A DNA stretch of 64,000 bases from the NCBI GenBank assembly GCA_018894105.1, contig CM032127.1:30310369-30374368 (forward strand), read 5' to 3'. A model generated the notes under the pieces. That model was not told the DNA's origin, ran no database searches, and worked only from the letters and a program-made list of their open reading frames with translations. Shown here piece after piece: positions 35,762-48,545 of the stretch. A program made the translations under genes and the position numbers. Origin of the DNA: Jacaranda mimosifolia. Lineage: Eukaryota; Streptophyta; Magnoliopsida; Lamiales; Bignoniaceae. The stretch's first letter is position 1. The number at the start of each line of letters is the position of its first letter.

Positions 35762-37995
35762 TGTTGGAATAGTGCCCCGTATGCCAATTAGATGACATGT
35801 AAACTATTTCACTTGTGTTACAATCTTGATTGAATGATATTCATACTTAATTTCCTTCACTAGCATTTGGTTGAAGCCCTCAAATCACTAAAGACTATGG
35901 GACTTGGTCAGTACACTCGATGATGATCATGAAATAAGTCTTACACAATCGTAATCTTAAATTGCCAAGTCATAGAATCTTATGAGACAGGGCATCTAAG
36001 ATTTGGATTAACTTGCACAGATGATGCATAAATCCAAAGGTTGGATATTGCTCCATTTTATGAGCAAACCATATGAGATATGGGTGCATATTAATAGGTG
36101 CTTGTTAGAGAACAAGTTCACTGGTGGCTCACCCGGAGAATCTACTAGATAGCCATGTGATAAATTGGTAATGGCAAGTTCTCCTACTTACGCCAGTGCA
36201 TATAAGTAGTCCTTTGGCCTGAGGATCCATGGTAACCTTATGTTTAAATCCTCATGATTTGGCTCTTCCTTGACCACTTAGCTGGTCTTTTGGGTTGAGA
36301 TTGGATATGAGCTACTTAGAGATTGAGTTTTGTGAGATCCAAGATAGGATCCAACTCCTCATTGTTGTGAAGAACAAGTGTATCTCCTATATATTCTATA
36401 ATGATCAATTTCAAGGAATCCTTGTGCAAGGAAGTGTGACAATTTAGAAAATGAGTTTTTCAAAGATGAGGTCATAAACCAGAGTCAAACAATGGGAATA
36501 GAAACATAGTATTGAGGCTATTAGGGAGCTGGCAAATGTCTTGCCCTAGGCCTTATTTGGGAGATAGGAGGCGGAAGGACTATATTTACATGGTAAATGT
36601 AGAGCTAGAATAGTTCTCCAAAAGCATTCAATTTGGCCAACTAGTTGGGCTCCATGAACTTGAGGTTGGACATCGACCATGGAGATTGGGTACTCTCCAA
36701 TTAATGAGATTAATTGAATTGAGTCATTAATTTAAAAGAGTTTAGACTAATGTGAATATATTATATGCAATAAATCACAAGAGTTGTAAGCCCGTATCCA
36801 ATGAATAGTAGAACCTAATGGGTCACACATAAAAGCCAATTGGAAATCCTACTTAATGAAGAGGAATTTTCTAAGAGTTAAAAAGATTCCTTCATGACCG
36901 ATTTGTGGAGGTTGATGGTTGACTAAATTGTTGGTCATTTTAGCTTGATCAATTTAATTGTTAAATTGATCTAAATAATTTAAGGAGTTAAATTAGGCTA
37001 ATTAAATTAAGATTTAATTTAATTGGTGCCACATGACTATCAATTGGTCAAGTTAACTTAAGAAGTTTAGTTAACAATAACTCGCTTAAAGAGTTAAGCT
37101 AATTGACTTAAAAGTACAATCAAATGTTAATTAAATTAAAATATTTATTTACTTAAAATAAAGAATTATTTTTGGAGGGAAAATTTAAATGAAATGTTCA
37201 TTTGGTGTGAATTAGAATTTTTTTGGATGAAATTTCATTAGATAAAATGAAGATTCCAAATAAAATTCAAATTCACATTTAATTCACATGCAACTTGCTT
37301 GCAAGTTGGCGCCAACCTTGAGGAAAGTGTGATGCCACCTTGGCATCGTACCTTCCTCCATCTATATATAGATATAGAGGGTGTGGCCGGCCACATGTAT
37401 GTGAATGCAAGCAAAGTTAGATCTGATTGTTAAATTCTCTCATTTCCCTTCAATTTTGCATGTGTTGCCTCATATGTTGAAGCTTCACATTTTCTTCATC
37501 TCCTACCTCCATTTTCTGCCTTTATCCTTTCTATTCTCTCCTTTTTTTTCCAGCTAACATAGGACAAAATTGGATTGTGCATTAGTGTGCAGATCTTATC
37601 ACTAAAGGCAAGACAATTTGATTGCAAGCCTTTTGGAGATCCTCTATTTGGGCAGTCACTTGGAGGCATTTCTGGAGGGGCTTCTGGAGTTCTAATTGAG
37701 CTGAATTATTTTCTGTAGGTTCATCAAGGTGTTGGTTATTTCTAGTTCAAATTTCAACCAGTTCCGAGTTCGTTTGGTTGGGCAAACGTTGTTCACAAAC
37801 TGCTGCGCCACTGGGAAACAGATTCAAGGTGTTGAGATCTTCTTCCTTGTTTCCTTGGATTTTGAGGTATTCTAGGTATTCCTCCTACCAAATCTAAATT
37901 TAAAGCATGTTCAGATCCTTGGATTCATGTGTAGCCTAGTTATTTTCGCATTTTTATGCTTTGATAATTGGATCCTAGTGCTACACTTGACCTCA
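35762..37995 (+). repeat. 3' LTR of copia element B
   Basis: 2234 bp from TGTTGGAATAGTGCCCC to ACACTTGACCTCA. The palindrome TGTGGCCGGCCACA is at 37382-37395. Compared with the 5' LTR it has a small insertion near 37795-37820 (CTGCTGCGCCACTGGG) and scattered substitutions. Confidence 0.93.
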
Positions 37996-38000
37996 CCTAT

Positions 38001-38458
38001 CACTACTATTTCTCTCATCTATGGAGTTTGACTTAGTTTGGGCCTCTGACTTGTATTGGGTTCCACTACCTGACATCCCACTTTCAAGTCCAGACATGAC
38101 TCGATCCCAACTTGATGTACCCCAAGAAAATTATACTGACTCTAATGACTTTAAAAAAATTACAAGGAATAAAGTAAAGTAAAAGAAAAGAAAAAGAGTT
38201 GCCCTGGAAACTCATCTCTTATCACTAGTAAAGTTCACTTCCTGCGATTATGCACTTACCAAAAATTTTCTATGTCTTTAGATGAATGCAAAACACCCAG
38301 CATGACGTCTCATTAAAAAAACAAGATAAATAGACCTGCGTAACCTCAACTCAGTCAAAAGTTAAGTTATTCTAAATTTTTTAAATGAAAAATAAATTAG
38401 ATATAATTTATCAAAACTTAACAAAATTAATTAATAAGGCAAGGTAAAATTACAAACT
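38001..38458. other. Spacer between element B and solo LTR
   Basis: AT-rich, no gene or repeat of the main family recognised. It ends at the target duplication AAACT of the next LTR. Confidence 0.5.
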
Positions 38459-38463
38459 AAACT

Positions 38464-40770
38464 TGAAGTCAAGTGTGGCACTAGGATCCAATAGTTAAAC
38501 AGAAAAAAAGAAAAATTAACTGGGCTACACTCGAGACCAAGGTTCTAATCATGCTTTAAAGTTAGATTTGGATGAAGAATTACCTTGAAAGCTCAAAAAT
38601 CCAAGGAAAATAGGAAGAACACTTCAACACTTGAAAACTATCTTCCAACGACGCAGCAGGTACATGGCAACGGTTGCCTACCCAAATCACCTCGAAATTG
38701 GTTGAAATTTGGATACAAGATCACCAACACTTTGATAAAGATCAAGTAAAAAATTCAGTCAAAACAGAAAATTAGAAGCCACTCCAAAAATGCCTCCAAA
38801 CAAACTAGACTGCAATGGATCTCCAAAAGCCAAGCAATCCAAATGTATTGCCTCTAATGTGGTAGTCCACACAGCAATGGCAAATCCAAATCTCTCCTAG
38901 ATTAGCTGAAAAATTAAGGAGAGAAGAGCAAGGATGAAGGCCAAATTTAGGAGGGGGAGAGGTGAAGAAAATATGAAACCTCAACACATGAGAGAATCAC
39001 ACAAAATTAGAGGGAAAAATGGAATCTGACAATTAGATCTAGATTTTGCAAGCTTAGCCTTCACGTGGCTGACCACTATATCTATATATAGAGGGAGTGA
39101 AGATGTGATGCTAGTTGGCATCACACCTCCCATGTGGTGCCACCTAAGCAAGCAAGTTGCAAGTGAATTCACATTTCACTTGCATTTGAATTTCATTTGG
39201 AATCATCATCTCATCTCATGAAATGTCATCCATATAAATTCAAATGTACTCCAAATGAACTCTTCTATTTGAATTTTTCCTCGAAATTAATTCTTCACAT
39301 CAAATAAATTAACTACTTAATTTAATTAACTAACCTTGACTTAACTCTTCAAGTCAATTAGCTTAACTCATTAAGCTAGAAGGTGCCAACTTAACTCTTA
39401 AGTTAACTTAACCGATTGATAGTCATGTGGCACCAATTAAATTAACTCTTTAATTTAATTGGTCTAATTTAACTCCTTAAATTATTTGGATTAATTTAAC
39501 AATTAAAATGATCAAACTAAATGACTAAAAACTAGTCAATTGTTTCCCATCAAAATTGATCAAGTGGAATTTCTAACTCTTAAAAAATTCCCTTCCTCAA
39601 ATGGGATTTTCAATTGGCTTTTGTGTGTGATCTATTAGGTTCTATCATTCATTGGACATGGGCTCATAACTCTTGTGATTTCTAGAATATCAAAATATTC
39701 ACATTAGTTTAAACTCCTTTAAACTAGTAACTTAATTCAATTAATCTTTATTAATTGAAGAGTGCCCAATCTTTACGGTCAATGTCCAACCACAAGCCCA
39801 TGGAGCCCAACTAATTGGCTGAAATGAATATGCTCTTGGAGAACCATTCTAGCTCTACGCTTGCCATGCAAATACAGCCCTTCCATCTCCTATCTCCTAA
39901 AGGAGGCCTTGGGCAATATATTTATTAGCTCTCTAATAGCCTCTATAACTATGTTTCTATTCCCATAGTTCGATTCCAACTTATGAACTCATCTTTGAAA
40001 AACTTCTTTTCCAAATTGTCATATTGCCTTACGCAAGAACTGCTTGGAGTTTATCATTATAGAACACATAGAAGATGTACTTGCTCTTCACAATGACGAG
40101 GAGATGGATCTTATCTTGGACCTCACAAACCTCCATGTCCAAGTAGCTTATAGCCAAGTTTAACCCAAAAGACCCGCTATGTGGTCAAGGAAGAGGCAAA
40201 GTATAAGGACCTAAATACAAAGTTACCATAGATTCTCAAGTCAAAGGCCTAATTACATGCATTAGCGCAAGTTGGAGAACTTGCCACTGCCATTGATTCG
40301 AGATCTCGCTATCAACTTCTTGGCCTAAAAAAAGTACTCTTTCTTGATAAAGTCGCCTAAATTCCTTACCTCCTCGATACTCAATCAAATCCTCTTTTTT
40401 GAGGATTGAATGCATTTCTAGAGTCCCACATTTAGTAATGTCCATGTAACAGAGCAATATCCAACCCTTGGATATATATATATATATTTAGTGGAAATCT
40501 ATCCGAATCTTAGATGCCCTGTCTCATAAGATTCTACAACCTGAAAAATTTAATATCACGATCGTGTAAGACTTGTTCATGATCACTACCCACTGTGTGA
40601 CCAAGTCCCGTAGTCTTGTACGATCTAAGGGCTTCAACCAAATGCCAGTGAAGTAATATAAGCATAAGATAAAGATGGTCATTTATAATGAATATCATTC
40701 AATCAAGATAGTATGACAAGTGAAATAATTTACATGTCAATCTAATTGGCTATGGGGTACTATTCGAACA
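38464..40770 (-). mobile_element. Solo copia LTR with captured filler DNA
   Basis: Starts TGAAGTCAAGTGTGGCACTA and ends ACTATTCGAACA, flanked by a perfect duplication AAACT (38459-38463 and 40771-40775). At 2307 bp it is longer than its relatives, because about 110 bp of LTR between 'gaacttgccactg' and 'gagcaatatccaac' has been replaced by about 155 bp of unrelated DNA (40293-40446), part of which resembles plastid clpP. Confidence 0.92.
40293..40446 (-). pseudogene. clpP: Filler DNA with a plastid clpP-like fragment
   Basis: On the minus strand the end of the insert (40352 to 40293) translates as [21 protein letters not shown] recognise this as the start of clpP exon 2 of plant plastid DNA, the ATP-dependent protease proteolytic subunit (family text: [20 protein letters not shown]). 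The match stops exactly where LTR sequence resumes. The rest of the insert (40353-40446; [16 protein letters not shown] in frame) I cannot place; it could be clpP intron, divergent exon or another source. It is not a gene: only about 20 codons of clpP are present, inside a dead LTR. Capture during double-strand break repair is inferred. Confidence 0.7.
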
Positions 40771-40775
40771 AAACT

Positions 40776-41520
40776 TATGTTATTTGATATAAAAATTAAA
40801 TTTCTAAATTGAAAATCGGGGGGGAGGGAGGGGGGCTTGATGATAAGAAATATTAAGTCCTCAGGGTTAAAAAGTAAAATTTGACTAAATATGTCCAATT
40901 AAACAATATAAATAAAAGGCTAGTGAGCTTAATTAGTCAAGCCTAGCAAGATGGGATCTATACCTAAGTAGGCCGAAGCTCACTAAGTATTTAATCACTA
41001 TAAATACCAACTTAAAAGTCAAAAGGGAGACAAAAAGTTACTTGCAAAAAATCAAGAGCTCTACCTCTATGCAAACGCATTCTGAATTGAAGAACTCTCT
41101 AAATTCTACTGACTTCTAGAAACGACTCTAATTCCCTTTTTGAGCAACATCAAAATAGTGCAAAATATTATTTTACCCAAAAGAGCATTGCACTATCAGT
41201 ATTATTGTAAATGTGCATTGAAAATAAAAAAAAATTAATTTTGTATAGATAGATCAAATTGCATCTTATAGTATTTTGCCAACTAAAAGGTAAAATTAGA
41301 AAAATATAGACTAAAGCATATTATGTTTGTTCACCAACCCAAATTTTATTTTTGATATAATAATTTTAGGGATACCCTTGACAACATTTCTTTTAGCACA
41401 ATAGGTTAACAAATTTATATTTGTGTGTCTTAACATTCCATACAACATTGAATAGCACTGAAGTTATTTTTATTAGTTTTGGAAATAATGCATACCCTAT
41501 AGTCACTATAGCATAGTTGC
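40776..41520 (+). other. Possible LTR start of another element, with G-rich tract
   Basis: A run of guanines (40818-40835) is followed by CTTGATGATAAG, then a TATA-like CACTATAAATACC at about 40997. The layout purine tract, TG start, TATA about 160 bp later is what the beginning of a plus-strand 3' LTR of a gypsy-type element looks like. I found no second copy and no end, so this remains tentative. The rest (41200-41520) is AT-rich without recognised features. Confidence 0.35.
40818..40835 (+). other. G-rich tract with four-stranded potential
   Basis: G7-A-G3-A-G6 in an otherwise AT-rich region. It may be a polypurine tract (see surrounding entry) and could fold as a G-quadruplex. Confidence 0.6.
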
Positions 41521-42590
41521 TTATCCTAAGTTATAATTACGCTTTAACCCATCTACTAGCCACACATTTGCTATGAAAGTTCCATTTCCTTTTCTTTTAT
41601 TATTTGTTTCCCATGATTTTTCATTTTGTGATACCATGCGTTTCCAGCTATTGTAGCTCTCAAGCTTTGTAATTAATAAATCATCTCCTGTCATGTATCT
41701 AAAACATCTATTATGCAAACACCACTTATTTGTTAAGGAATCCTCATCACTATCTCCTGCAACATAAGTTTAAATTGTCTTAGATACCAAATATTACTGA
41801 GTAATTCTTTGTTAGCTTTCGACACCCAATTTTTTTTCCAATATGCCTCTTTAAGGTGCATTTGTATGATATGTATTCTAACCTTTGTAGGTATATTAAA
41901 TTTTATTACATTGCCCCTTCCCAATAGCTAAGGGAGAAAAATGCAATATATATCTTCTATTTTTCTTCTTTAATTTGCTTTCGTTGAAGTTCCTTTAAAA
42001 TTGTAAATTCCTTACAATTCATAGATTTTTTGTGCGTGTGCAAAATGATGTTGACTTTCTTTTCAAGCATTGTTTTTCATCTTTAGTTATCTTATATGAA
42101 TCTATGTCCTAATTGTTGTTTTATATAATACCTTTTCTAACTCAATTTCTAAGAATTCTACTTTCTCTCAAAATTCATTTGTTTGAGCATTATATTTTTT
42201 GTGAGCACTGTTTAGTTAATTTCTCCAGTTCCATTGATCAATTAGATTGTTCTAAATCTAATGTAATGTTTTTCTTATTCTTGCTCCCGTTACTATCTTC
42301 CTTGGTGATGAGAGTCATTTCTCTGATATGAGTGATATTCTAAGTTATCCTACGATGTTTGTTCCCAATTTTCCTAATTTTTGTATGGTTGTGACTTTTG
42401 AATTCATACTGACAAAGTATTTTTCTTATCTATTCACCCTTTTGTTAGGATCAATAATATGCCCAATTGATCTACTCTGCCAAATTTCTGAGAGCATACA
42501 TCAAATTCATTATCTACATGAATCGGGCACATACTTGGTTGATAGTTTCATTAGTTTTATTACAAATATTTTGTATTAATGAGTTAATAA
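41521..42590 (-). pseudogene. gag-protease remnant of a second, unrelated copia type
   Basis: Minus strand. RCFRYMTGDDLLITKLES (about 41716-41660) corresponds to the copia protease phrase C-S-R-H-M-T-G-D. It is followed near 41575 by ANVWLVDGLKRN (family text N-V-L-L-V-D-G-L-K). Upstream, EAYWKKNWVSK (about 41845) and, near 42260-42130, broken coiled-coil text are like the gag C-terminus of SIRE/Maximus-type copia elements. The active-site DSG is not preserved (text LHNR). It differs clearly from the 2.2-kb LTR family. No LTR belonging to it was identified. Confidence 0.6.
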
Positions 42591-42599
42591 AGCTATTTT

Positions 42600-43648
42600 T
42601 CTTGTTACTTCATAGGCCTTTTGCTTGATTTGTCTGAGGAGCGAAAGTCTTTATGCTCTTTAAGGTGCTAGTGTAACACTCTTTAGATGCTCTCAGATCA
42701 CCCACCACTTTCCCAATTTCGTTCAATGTGGAAAACTCTATCTTCAAGTGGTATGCATTCATTGCTGCTTGTAATAGATTCAAGCTTGGTCTCCCCAAGA
42801 TCGCATTGTGTGCAAATGAAGTCTTAATGACTAAGATCCTCATGACCTTTGCGAAATCTCCCTGAGCACTTCTACGATGTCACTTGTGAATCTCACCAGG
42901 GTATTGATTTTCTGCATCTGCACATTATCCATCCCAAGTTGGAGGAACACATCGTGGAATAAGATACACGCTGAGCTACTATTATCCATCAGTATCTTCT
43001 TAATCTAAAATTAGCAAGGGATGCTAAGATCACTAATGCATCATTATGGCCTTATTTTCCAAGTTCCATGTCCTCTTTCTAAAGGTGATACGAGGTGTAG
43101 GTAGGTATACTTTGCATATCCATAGAATGGGATCAGCTACATGAGCTTACACTTGCCTTACTACTTGTGCTAGTACTTTTTTTACATTAGAGGATTCTCT
43201 TCCAATTAGTCCTCCGGATATCACCATGATGACTCATGTTATGGGGAGATTGTCGAAGTCATCATGGTGCTAGGGCTCTATGAGATCTAAAAAGTCATCT
43301 AGTCTCCAACTTTCACTCTTCCCTATGGGAAAGCCTTTCTTTAGGCTGGACATATTTTGAACCATGTGTTCTTTGAGGTACTCCCTTTGAATTAATTTCT
43401 TAATGTCATGCTTCAAATAATGACACTGATTCATCGTATGCCCAGCAACATGATGCAAATGGCACCACTTGTGTGGCCTTGGCTTTTTACAATCCAATAG
43501 GGTTTTCTATATTGGTCACTAGATGAGGTTGCATTCCATTGCAATCATTGTGAGAATTTTTTATCCCCTTACCTCTTATTATTGTTACTATCACCATCAC
43601 ATGTCTTTCAATTGTAAGTTTCTTGAAATATTTCAACTTTTTCTATGA
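42600..43648 (-). pseudogene. Ty3/gypsy gag C-terminus and protease (Tat-like), 3' part of a split gene
   Basis: Minus strand. The zinc-knuckle-like box WCHLHHVAGHTMNQC (about 43465-43420) has the C-x2-H-x4-H-x4-C spacing seen in plant Tat-type gag, followed by IKKLIQREYLKEH. Protease follows: LMDNSSSACI (about 42990-42960), where D-N/S-G-S-S is usual, so Gly is Ser. Then HDVFLQLGMDNVQMQKIN and, after a frameshift, NAILGRPSLNLLQAAMNAYH (about 42800-42740), the conserved second half of the retropepsin. The upstream gag half lies at 53206-54070, separated by copia element C. Confidence 0.8.
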
Positions 43649-43653
43649 GAATG

Positions 43654-45827
43654 TGAAGTCAAGTATAGTATTAGGATCCAATAAATAAAGCACAAAAATT
43701 GCTAAATAAATTAGGCTACACTCAAAACCAAGGATCTAATCATGCTTTAGATTCAGATTTGGATGAAGGATTACTTTGAATGCTCAAAATCCAAGGAAAG
43801 GAGGAAGAACACTTCAACACTTGAAAAATTATCTTCTAGCAGCACAACGGATTCAAGGAAATATTTTCCTATACAAATCACCTCGAAATTTGTTGAAATT
43901 TGGACACAAGATCATCAACACCTTAATGAAGATCTAGTAAAAATTTCAGCCAAAACAAAAACTCGAAAACCATTCCATAAACACCTCCAAATAGAATGGA
44001 CTGCAATGAATCTCCAAAAACAAATAATCCAAGTGTGTTGCCTTTAATGTTATAGTCTATACACCAATGGCAAATCCAATTCTCACCTAGATCAGCTGGA
44101 AAATCAAGGAGAGGAGAGCAAGGGTGAAGGCCAAATTTAGGAGGAGAGAGAGATAAAGAAAATGTGAACCACAAAATTGGAGTGAAAATGGAATCTAACT
44201 TTTATATCTATATTTTGCCAACTTAAGCTCTTAGGTGGTTGGTCACCTCCCATGATGTGCCACCTAAGCAAGCAAGTTGCATCTGAAATCACATTTTACT
44301 TGCATTTGAATTTTATTTGGAATCTTCATTTCATCACGTGAAATGTCATCTAAATAAATTCAAATGCACTCCAAATGAACTCTTTCATTTTGAATTTCTC
44401 TCCAAGTTAATTCTTCACATTAATTAAATCAATCCATTAATTTAATTAGTTAACATTGACTTAACTCTTTAAGTCAATTAGCTTAACTCCTAAAGTTAGA
44501 AGGTGTCAACTTAACTCTTAAGTTAACTTGGCTGATTGATAGTAATGTGGCACCAATTAAATTAACTGCTTAATTTAATTGGTCTACTTTAACTCCTTAA
44601 ATTATTTGGATCACTTTAACAATTAAATTAATCAAGCCAAAATGACCAAAAATTAGTCAATCGTTTCCCTCCAAAAATCGGTCAAGTGGAATTTCTAACT
44701 CTTAGAAAATTCTATTCATCAAATAAGATTTCCAATTGGATTTTGTGTGTGATCCATTAGGTTCTACCATTCATTGGGCATGGGCTTACAACTTTTTTGA
44801 TTTCTAGAATATAGAAATATTCACATTAGTTTAAACTCCTTTAAACTAATAACTTACTCAATTAATCTCTACTAATTGAAGAGTACCCAATCTCCATGGC
44901 CGATGTCCAACCTCAAGCTCATGGAGCCCAACTAATTAGCCAAATAAATATACTCTTGGAGAACCATTCTAGCTCCATGCTAACCATGCAAATGCGGTCA
45001 TTCTGTCTCCTATCTCCCGAAAAAGGCCTAGGGCAAGATATTTGTTGGCTCTCTAATAGCCTTGATTCTATATTTCTATTCCCAATTTCTGATTTTGATT
45101 TATGACCTCATCTTTGGAAAACTCATTTTTCAAATTGTCATATTGTCTTGCGCAAGGACTCTTTAGAATCGATCATTATAGAATAAGCAGGGGATGCATT
45201 CGCCATTCACAATGATGAGGAGTTGGATCATATCTTGGATCTCACAAACCTACATATCTAAGTAGCTCATACCCAAGCTCAACCCAAAAGACCTACGAAG
45301 TAGTCAAGAAAGAGTCAAAGTATGAAGACCTAAACGCAAGGTTACCATTGATCCTTAAGCTAAAGGACTACTTATATGCACTAGCGAAAGCTGGAGAACT
45401 TACCACTACGGCTATCTAATCGATTCTCCAAGCAGGTATTCAACGAACTTGTTCTCTAACAATCACCCACTAACATGCACCTACCTATGTCTTACATGAT
45501 TTACTCATAAAACGGAGCAATATCTAACCCTTAGATATGTGTCATTAGTGCAAGTCTATCTGAATCTTAGATGCCCTATATCATAAGATTCTATGACTTG
45601 GAAGATTAAAATCACAACCATGTAAGACTTGCTTCGTGATCACCATCCAGTGCGTGACCAAGTCTCATAGTCTTGTGTGATCTAAGGGCTTCAACCAAAT
45701 GCCAGTGAAGTAATATAAGCATAAGATGAAGATGGCTATTTATAATCAATATCATTCAATCAAGATTATCTCACAAGTGAAATAGTTTACATGCTAATGT
45801 ACTTAGCTACAGGGCACTATTCCAACA
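43654..45827 (-). repeat. 3' LTR of copia element C
   Basis: 2174 bp, plus-strand text from TGAAGTCAAGTATAG to GCACTATTCCAACA. On the minus strand it is preceded by the purine-rich GGGTAAGTATGAGAT (45828-45842). Confidence 0.92.
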
Positions 45828-45849
45828 ATCTCATACTTACCCTAAGGCC

Positions 45850-47575
45850 AATTCCCCATAGTCTTCTCAAGATGCCCTTTAAAGATCTTTTGCAATATAG
45901 GTTTAGTCAGTGGATCTACTATATTCTTTTATGAGGTAACCCTCTCTACTCAAATGTTGCATCTATCAATGATCTCCTAGATTAAATGATATTGCCTCAA
46001 AATGTACTTGGATCATTGATGAGATCTTGGCTCTTTAGCTTGCACTACCACCCCATTGTTGTCATAGAAGAAAACTATTGGCTCAGTAATGCTAGGCACT
46101 ACATCCAACTCTTGGATGAAGTTTTTCATCTAAACACCTTCCTTTACAGCTTCTGAAGATACAATATATTCTACCTCTGTGGTTGAATCGATTGTGGTAT
46201 CTTGTTTACAAGTATTCTAACTCACCATGCCACCATTGAAGCAAAATATAAATCCAAAAGTAGATTTTAGGTTATCTATATCGAATTGAAAACTTGAATT
46301 TTGAAACCCCTCGAGTTTCAGTTCTCCATTGCCACATACCAAAAACAAGTCCTTAGTCCTTCTCAAGTACTTAAGGATTGTTTTAACGGCCATCCAGTGA
46401 CATTCATAGGGTTGGATTGAAAGCAGATTGTAACACTTAAAGCGTATGCAATATCAGGCCTTTTACGTTGACCGGCATACATTGTACACCCTATAGCGGA
46501 CACATAAGGTATGTGGGATATTTTATGTCTCCTGTCGTTAGTATTAGGGGCTATAGACTTGGAGAGATGAAGATTGTGTCCTATTAGGAGGAATACCCTC
46601 TTAGATTCTTCCATACTAAACTTCTTAGTATCTTATCAATACACGGTGTTTAGGAAAGCCGCAACATCTTCCTCGATCTATCTCTATAAATACGTATTCC
46701 TAGTACATAGGATGCTTATCTTAAATCCTTTATAGAGAATTCTATAGATAGCCATGCTTTAGTACAATCTAACATTGCTCTTCCATTCCCAATGAGAAAA
46801 ATATCATCGACACAGAGCACAATAAACTGTATACTACTCCCACTAGCCTTTTTGTACACACAAGGTTCATACATATTTTTGACAAAGCTAAATGATTTAA
46901 CTGTCTTATCAAAATGTATATTCCAACTTCAGGATGTCTGTTCGAGTCCATAAATGGATCTCTCGAGTTTACAAACCTTTTGCTTACTCCCGTTGGATGT
47001 AAAACCTTATGCTTGGTCCATATAAATTTCTTCTTTAATATTTCCATTGAGAAAAGCAGTTTTCACATTCATTTGCCATATCTCATAGTCCTAATATATG
47101 GCTATGGCAAGTAAAATCCAAATGGACTTAGGCATAGGTACCAGTAAAAAAGTTTCCTCGAGATCAATACCAGGTCTTAAGTATAACCTTCGCTACTAGT
47201 CGCGCCTCAAAAGTCATCACCTTTCCATTGACTCCTAGCTTTCACTTATAGATCCACTTACAACCAACGGGTACTATACCCTTTGGTTGATCTATCAAAG
47301 TTCATACTTCGTTGGAGTACATGGAGTCCATTTTGGATTTCATGGCGTCAAGCTATTTCCCGAATCTATGTCCAACATAGCTTCCTCATAGGTCTTCGAA
47401 TCACTATCAAATTGGCTCGTTTCATGAAGGAATTCAAACCTTTTAGGTTGCTTCTTGATTCGGTCCGACCTTCTCGGAGGTTAGGTGTAATGATCTTGTT
47501 GCTTGTTTATTTCCACAGCTTGTGGAATTTAATGATTCATTTTGAACTTTATCAAGTTCAACAACAATGCCATTT
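45850..47575 (-). pseudogene. pol: Reverse transcriptase and RNase H of copia element C (broken)
   Basis: Read right to left: the RT start region around DAMKSKMDSMYSNE-like text near 47340, VGCKWIYK-type text near 47260, then LCVDDIFLIGN at about 46815-46785. The two catalytic Asp of YVDD are kept here, although Tyr is Cys. MEESKRVFLLIGHNLHLSKS (46614-46555) and ISHIPYVSAIGCTMYAGQRK (about 46520-46465) are the connection segment. RNase H text near 46240-46080 includes the S-x-T-E-A-E-Y-like phrase. Many stops and frameshifts. Confidence 0.85.
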
Positions 47576-47579
47576 CTAT

Positions 47580-48545
47580 CTAATATAAATTACTTTTCCA
47601 AAAAATAGGCATGTCTCGAAACAAACACCTTTGTTCTGATGGATCATAAAAGTAATAACCTCTTGCGTATCCCACAAAACTGCACAAGGTATATCTACTA
47701 TCTAACTTGTCTCCTATTAGCCGCTTCACATAAGCAGGAAACCCCCAAACCCTTAGAAAAAAGTAAGAAAGTGCTTTGCCAAACCACATCTCATGCGATG
47801 CTTTTGGCACCAACTTTGAAGGTACCATGTTAAATCACATCACTACCGTATCTAGGGTGTATCCCCAAAAGGATATAGGCACATAGGAAAATCTTATCGT
47901 GGAACGTACCATGTCCAACAAGGTATGGTTTCTCCGCTTGGCTACTCCATTATGTAGGGTATGTTGGGTGGAGTCCATTGTGAGAGAATCTCATTTTCTT
48001 TTACATAATCCAAGAATTTGGTACTTAAGTATTCTCCCCCTCAGTCTGATCGAAGAGATTTAATACTTAGTCCCTTTTGCTTTTCTACTTCATACCTATA
48101 TTCTTTGAACCTTTCAAAAGCTTCAGACTTTACTTCATAAGGTACACATCTCCGAACCGAGTATGATCATTAGTAAAGATGATGAAGTAAGAATAGCCTC
48201 CTCTTGCACTAGCTCTTAGTGAGTCACAAACATCCATATGGATCAAATTCAAAGGACTTGTGGTTCACTCTGATTATCCCACAAAAGGAGTTTTGGTCAT
48301 TTTTTCCTTTAAACAAGACTCATAAATAGAAAGATCCTCAATGCCACTAACATTTAGTGCTTTGAGAGCTTCTAACTTGCTCATCCTGTTTTTAGAAATA
48401 TATCCAAGTATTGCATGCCATAAGATGCATCTTCTTGGTTATCTATTTTTCTTTTACTTGATTGAATGTGTATCAATAAAGGTTGAGAATCATATATGTA
48501 AAATCCATTGTTTAATGTACCTTGTGCAATGATTACGTCTAATTG
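47580..48545 (-). pseudogene. pol: Integrase of copia element C (broken)
   Basis: TLNNGFYIYDSQPLLIHIQSS (48515-48455, in parts) begins the GAG-pre-integrase region. In the core, HMDVCDSLRAS (about 48242-48210) and FTNDHTRFGDVYLMK (about 48178-48135) keep both catalytic Asp, unlike A and B. The C-terminal block HEMWFGKALSYFFLRVWGFP ... GDKLDSRYTLCSFVGYARGY (47800-47670) is readable. Several frame breaks. Confidence 0.87.

Larger units (their letters stand above)
27719..37995 (+). mobile_element. Full-length Ty1/copia retrotransposon B
   Basis: 10,277 bp with both LTRs (27719-29943, 35762-37995), primer binding site, long leader, gag, protease, integrase, reverse transcriptase, RNase H and polypurine tract in order. 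Flanked by CCAAT (27714-27718) and CCTAT (37996-38000), a target duplication with one mismatch. No nested insertion. It is the most complete copy in the window, but every gene has stops and changed catalytic residues. Confidence 0.94.

Noticed and set aside
42113..42579. Two plus-strand open frames rich in hydrophobic residues, possible membrane proteins
   Set aside because: They are on the opposite strand of AT-rich copia gag text, and hydrophobicity follows from T-rich codons.
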